A stretch of DNA of 64,000 bases from Naegleria lovaniensis (lineage: Eukaryota; Heterolobosea; Eutetramitea; Acrasida; Naegleriidae): assembly GCF_003324165.1 (NCBI RefSeq), contig NW_025407845.1, positions 62,001 through 126,000 of the forward strand, written 5' to 3'. Positions within the stretch are counted from its first letter, which is position 1, and every line of letters starts with the position of its first letter. Below are positions 61,463 through 64,000 of this stretch, piece after piece. A program made the translations under genes and the position numbers. The notes below the pieces were generated by a model. That model saw only the letters and a program-made list of their open reading frames with translations, had not been told where the DNA came from and did no database searches.

Positions 61463-63706
61463 ATGGCTTTAATAACAAGAACAAAACAAATGGTGAAACG
61501 TCAAACCTTACTCGCTCCAATCAAGAAACAGATTCCAGTAGATTTTTACACAAGTGAAGAAAATCTTGACCAATATCAACTCTTCATGAATAGGTATTGC
61601 TTTCTCACAATGACAAGGCTTCAAATAATTCCATCTCAAAAGCAAGCAATTCATTCAGCTGGAGCACGTTTGTATCAACAAATCAAAAACCACTCAGAAC
61701 TTCTCGATGCAATTACTGATGTTCACTCAAACCTATTCACAACATCACATGAAGAATTCACAGTCCTATCTAAATCTGGTCGTGAATGGCTGGAGCAAAG
61801 GACTAGCAAGAGAGGTCGAGTTACAAAGCAAGACCAACTGCGTAAATCAATACAAGACCTTCAGTTACAAAGAAGTAACATACTTGAATTGAAATCCTCA
61901 ACTCAGGATGAGGTGTTGTTGGCAGAATATGACAAACAATTGCAAGAACTGGACTTCAAAACACTTGACAAAAAGCAAGCGATTGCATATCTCGAAAGGA
62001 AAGCAGCTGAACAAAGGATCCGTAGACACAACAGCAGCACGAACAAAATTGAAAAGAAGAGAGGACGTCCACGGAAAGCATCAGGAATGGCTCAAAGACT
62101 TCAAGCAGTAGTTGAAGGAACTGGTATTGCCTCTGCATCAGAGAGAAGAAGAGATTCATTTGTTCACACTCCTATGAACGGTGTTGATTTGGTTAAAGAA
62201 GCAAACGCTAAATTATCAGAAGAAGGATTTCGTCCTTACAGCAGGTCTGGAATGTTACGGTATGTCGTTCCAAGGTGCAAAAGTAGTCGAGAGGGTAAAC
62301 GACATGACTCTGAAGCTACTGTTAAACTTACCAAACCGTCAAACGACCTGACTGAGGAACATGTTGATCTACATGCTACCCATTCTCTCAACAAATACAT
62401 CAAGCAGTTGTGTTGTCTATTGCCTGAAGAAAGTACAGCTATTTCTTTGGATGAAAAAGCGAAAATACCAACAAAAGGAGCGGCTGTATCGACATCAACA
62501 CAAATAGCAATGACTTCCAGTAGCAAAGTTTCACTACCAGACCATGATTTTCCAAAAGGTAAAGAGAATTCAATCACTCCAAATGTTGCTGCATTGTTAC
62601 GTGCGGTTGTTGGTGGTAATAACAGTCTTCGTTGGATGGTGGAAAAAGTGTATGTGAGAAGTAGTTCTAACGCCGAGTTTTTGAAGACCACTAGTCGAGA
62701 TAAGGACAAGATGTTGTGTGATCTGGTTTTCTTCCTCGAGAAGCTGAAGGAAACCGGAAAGCTTCTTCCGTTATTTTTTTGTAACACTGACAACTGTGTA
62801 AACGTTGCTCCCCAGAACCGGAAGGTGCAGGTGAGGATGTTCTACGTATTCATTTGCTTCGACCTTGATGCTCTCATCCACACATCCTTTGCCGCAGGAG
62901 GTAGTAAGTACAATCGTGTTGAGCGATGTATGGCTCCGCTTTCAAAAGGCTTGGTGGGTGTTATTGATTTGGATGATGAAAGTTTTGCAAGCAAGCAACA
63001 GAATCATCATTCAGCTTTAATCAAACTCACAAATATCTTCAACCAAAAGGGTGGCAAGGATGTACAGGCGTACTATGCTAGTGTATTCCAACAAGACCGT
63101 ATTCGAGATTTACCTGGATGGCCATCTTTTGCTAGCATTGATGCTTTTTTGGAAGGAAAAGATATTACTGATTTGGAAGAAGAGAAGAAGGTGAAGGCAA
63201 TACTTTTTAAACTCCACACACACTCAGAGCATGGTAATGGGTTGAACATCTTTTGTCTCCGCAAGTGCAATGATCCAAGTTGCTGTCCACCAAAAAGAGC
63301 AACTAAATATTGGGAATTGATGGAAAAGTTTGATGGTTTCATTCCATCTCCAATCCTCGATGAAAGTAATCCTGGTCATTATTTGTCGTTTGAAAAACGA
63401 AACAATGTGGAAGGAGTTAGAATGGATGAAGGGTTTCCGAGCGTTAAGGATGATGTCAAAACTTGTTCCCTTTGCGATCGTAGAGTCCACTCCGACATTG
63501 ATTTAACGATTCACATGAAAGTGGTGCACCCGAACAAAACCCAAAATCAGCTTGATGGTAGTCTTGACAAGGATGCACGAGTAAATCAAGTCGAGAAAAC
63601 GCAGTTGGAAGGAAGGTCATTGTCTGCTCAGATAAACAGCATCGAAAGAAGGGCACAAGAGCAACCTTTGCGAGCTCGGGCAAAGAGACGCTTTTTGAAC
63701 AAGTGA
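61463..63706 (+). CDS. DDE-type transposase with C-terminal C2H2 finger
   Basis: The 747-aa frame has an N-terminal basic/helical region with an AT-hook-like KKRGRPRKASG motif near residue 200, then a DDE catalytic core. Likely triad: Asp 330 (AISLDEKAKIPTKG), Asp 443 (FFCNTDNCVN) and Glu 487 (KYNRVERCMAPLSKGLVGV). I remember the D-E/D-KAK-P and YNRVER-MAPLS motifs from uncharacterised transposases of many invertebrates and protists, where TDGGPDE stands at the second Asp. A CxxC-H-H finger (TCSLCDRRVHSDIDLTIHMK, near residue 670) follows, then a basic tail. The frame is uninterrupted, so the protein may be functional. It would bind the inverted ends and cut the element out. Confidence 0.78.
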   Translation: MALITRTKQMVKRQTLLAPIKKQIPVDFYTSEENLDQYQLFMNRYCFLTMTRLQIIPSQKQAIHSAGARLYQQIKNHSELLDAITDVHSNLFTTSHEEFTVLSKSGREWLEQRTSKRGRVTKQDQLRKSIQDLQLQRSNILELKSSTQDEVLLAEYDKQLQELDFKTLDKKQAIAYLERKAAEQRIRRHNSSTNKIEKKRGRPRKASGMAQRLQAVVEGTGIASASERRRDSFVHTPMNGVDLVKEANAKLSEEGFRPYSRSGMLRYVVPRCKSSREGKRHDSEATVKLTKPSNDLTEEHVDLHATHSLNKYIKQLCCLLPEESTAISLDEKAKIPTKGAAVSTSTQIAMTSSSKVSLPDHDFPKGKENSITPNVAALLRAVVGGNNSLRWMVEKVYVRSSSNAEFLKTTSRDKDKMLCDLVFFLEKLKETGKLLPLFFCNTDNCVNVAPQNRKVQVRMFYVFICFDLDALIHTSFAAGGSKYNRVERCMAPLSKGLVGVIDLDDESFASKQQNHHSALIKLTNIFNQKGGKDVQAYYASVFQQDRIRDLPGWPSFASIDAFLEGKDITDLEEEKKVKAILFKLHTHSEHGNGLNIFCLRKCNDPSCCPPKRATKYWELMEKFDGFIPSPILDESNPGHYLSFEKRNNVEGVRMDEGFPSVKDDVKTCSLCDRRVHSDIDLTIHMKVVHPNKTQNQLDGSLDKDARVNQVEKTQLEGRSLSAQINSIERRAQEQPLRARAKRRFLNK

Positions 63707-63813
63707 TTCATTTTTAATTAATTAAATTAAAAATAAATAAAAATTATTTTGAAAAAAAAAATTTTAAATTTGAATTTAATTCCAAAAGCCAAACCCCCCT
63801 CCCCCCCATGTTC

Positions 63814-63838
63814 TGTAATTAGTGGCTCCTCCCATATG
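63814..63838 (-). repeat. Right terminal inverted repeat of transposon
   Basis: TGTAATTAGTGGCTCCTCCC then ATATG on the plus strand; its reverse complement matches the left end. A C-rich tract (63794-63807) lies just inside. Confidence 0.8.
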
Positions 63839-64000
63839 AACTTTTCAGTGAATTTGTCATCGATCACAAACGACTAACCGTCGAAAATGTTATATTCTCT
63901 CAAAAAATGTCATCNNNNNNNNNNACAACAACAAGTCAAACATTTTCCTCTTCGAAACACAATCTTCTTACAACCTCCGTGAAACATCATTATGGAACTA
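63839..64000. other. Assembly gap and flank of a further gene
   Basis: Ten Ns (63915-63924) mark a scaffold gap of unknown true size. The 76 bases after it resemble a leader (CAACAACAAG, pyrimidine/adenine-rich) ending in an ATG at 63992 that could start a gene continuing beyond the window. Too little is visible to call it. Confidence 0.4.

Larger units (their letters stand above)
61285..63838. mobile_element. Cut-and-paste DNA transposon, apparently complete
   Basis: The element of about 2.55 kb has inverted ends: CATAGGGAAGTGCCACTAATTAC on the left and, read inward from the right end, CATATGGGAGGAGCCACTAATTAC. G-rich tracts follow inside both ends (GGAGGGGGTGG near 61321 and a C-rich tract at 63794-63807). 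AT-rich subterminal DNA flanks a single 747-codon DDE-type transposase frame with no interruption. A target-site duplication was not firmly identified; TTTTC beside both ends is a weak candidate. The element lies between SMC3 and the assembly gap. I cannot name the superfamily with certainty. Confidence 0.8.

Noticed and set aside
62236-62793. 185-aa minus-strand ORF inside the transposase
   Set aside because: Antisense shadow; the plus strand carries the coherent DDE protein.

Overview
The window is nuclear DNA of a unicellular eukaryote. It is AT-rich and gene-dense, with short intergenic gaps, mixed strand order, long open exons and sparse short introns (mostly 46-110 nt, donors GTATGT, GTAAGT, GTACGT, GTATAT). 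Gene content (Doa10, SMC3, RPL11, CLPTM1, acylaminoacyl-peptidase, C5 sterol desaturase, TPR giants, Asn/Gln/Ser-rich low-complexity proteins) and base composition fit a Naegleria-like heterolobosean amoeba. This is inference; no species-specific marker was available.

Layout. 1-11.7 kb: an LRR-like fragment, a three-exon gene resembling gamma-secretase-activating protein (GSAP), a secreted ependymin-like protein, a disordered protein, a CLPTM1 membrane protein and an acylaminoacyl-peptidase. 11.8-20 kb: a 1547-aa pseudokinase-kinase-SAM protein, a tandem repeat between two convergent genes, and a five-exon (or more) low-complexity gene. 20.5-29.1 kb: an RGG/WW protein, a Frizzled-CRD-like membrane protein, a kinesin-like protein with a ruined P-loop, a CDP-alcohol phosphotransferase, a second ependymin-like protein and an F-box protein. 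29.3-36 kb: a SNARE-motif protein, a tiny spliced gene that was too short for simple ORF calling, a large disordered protein, RPL11 (its start codon is cut off from the rest by an intron), a degenerate EF-hand protein and a sterol C5-desaturase.

36-50.5 kb: the Doa10/MARCH6 ubiquitin ligase faces away from the highlight of the window, a gene of about 3500 codons that joins N-terminal Kelch repeats, a long TPR array, a Munc13-like MUN region (MHD1 and MHD2) and a C-terminal GRAM domain. I know of no described protein with that order; it looks like a vesicle-tethering or priming scaffold. 50.6-57 kb: a deoxynucleoside kinase, a REEP/DP1 membrane-shaping protein, a mitochondrial RNase II-type exonuclease and a three-exon unknown that seems related to the unknown at 16.5-17.5 kb. 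57-61.2 kb: cohesin SMC3, with three E2F-like boxes upstream. 61.3-63.8 kb: an apparently intact cut-and-paste DNA transposon with terminal inverted repeats and a 747-aa DDE-type transposase. A 10-N assembly gap lies at 63915-63924.

The genes do not form one pathway. The recurring theme is membrane and ER biology (GSAP-like, CLPTM1, CDP-alcohol phosphotransferase, Doa10, C5-desaturase, REEP, SNARE, MUN/GRAM). Exon joins were derived by hand from splice-site sequence plus reading-frame agreement and have not been tested against transcripts.
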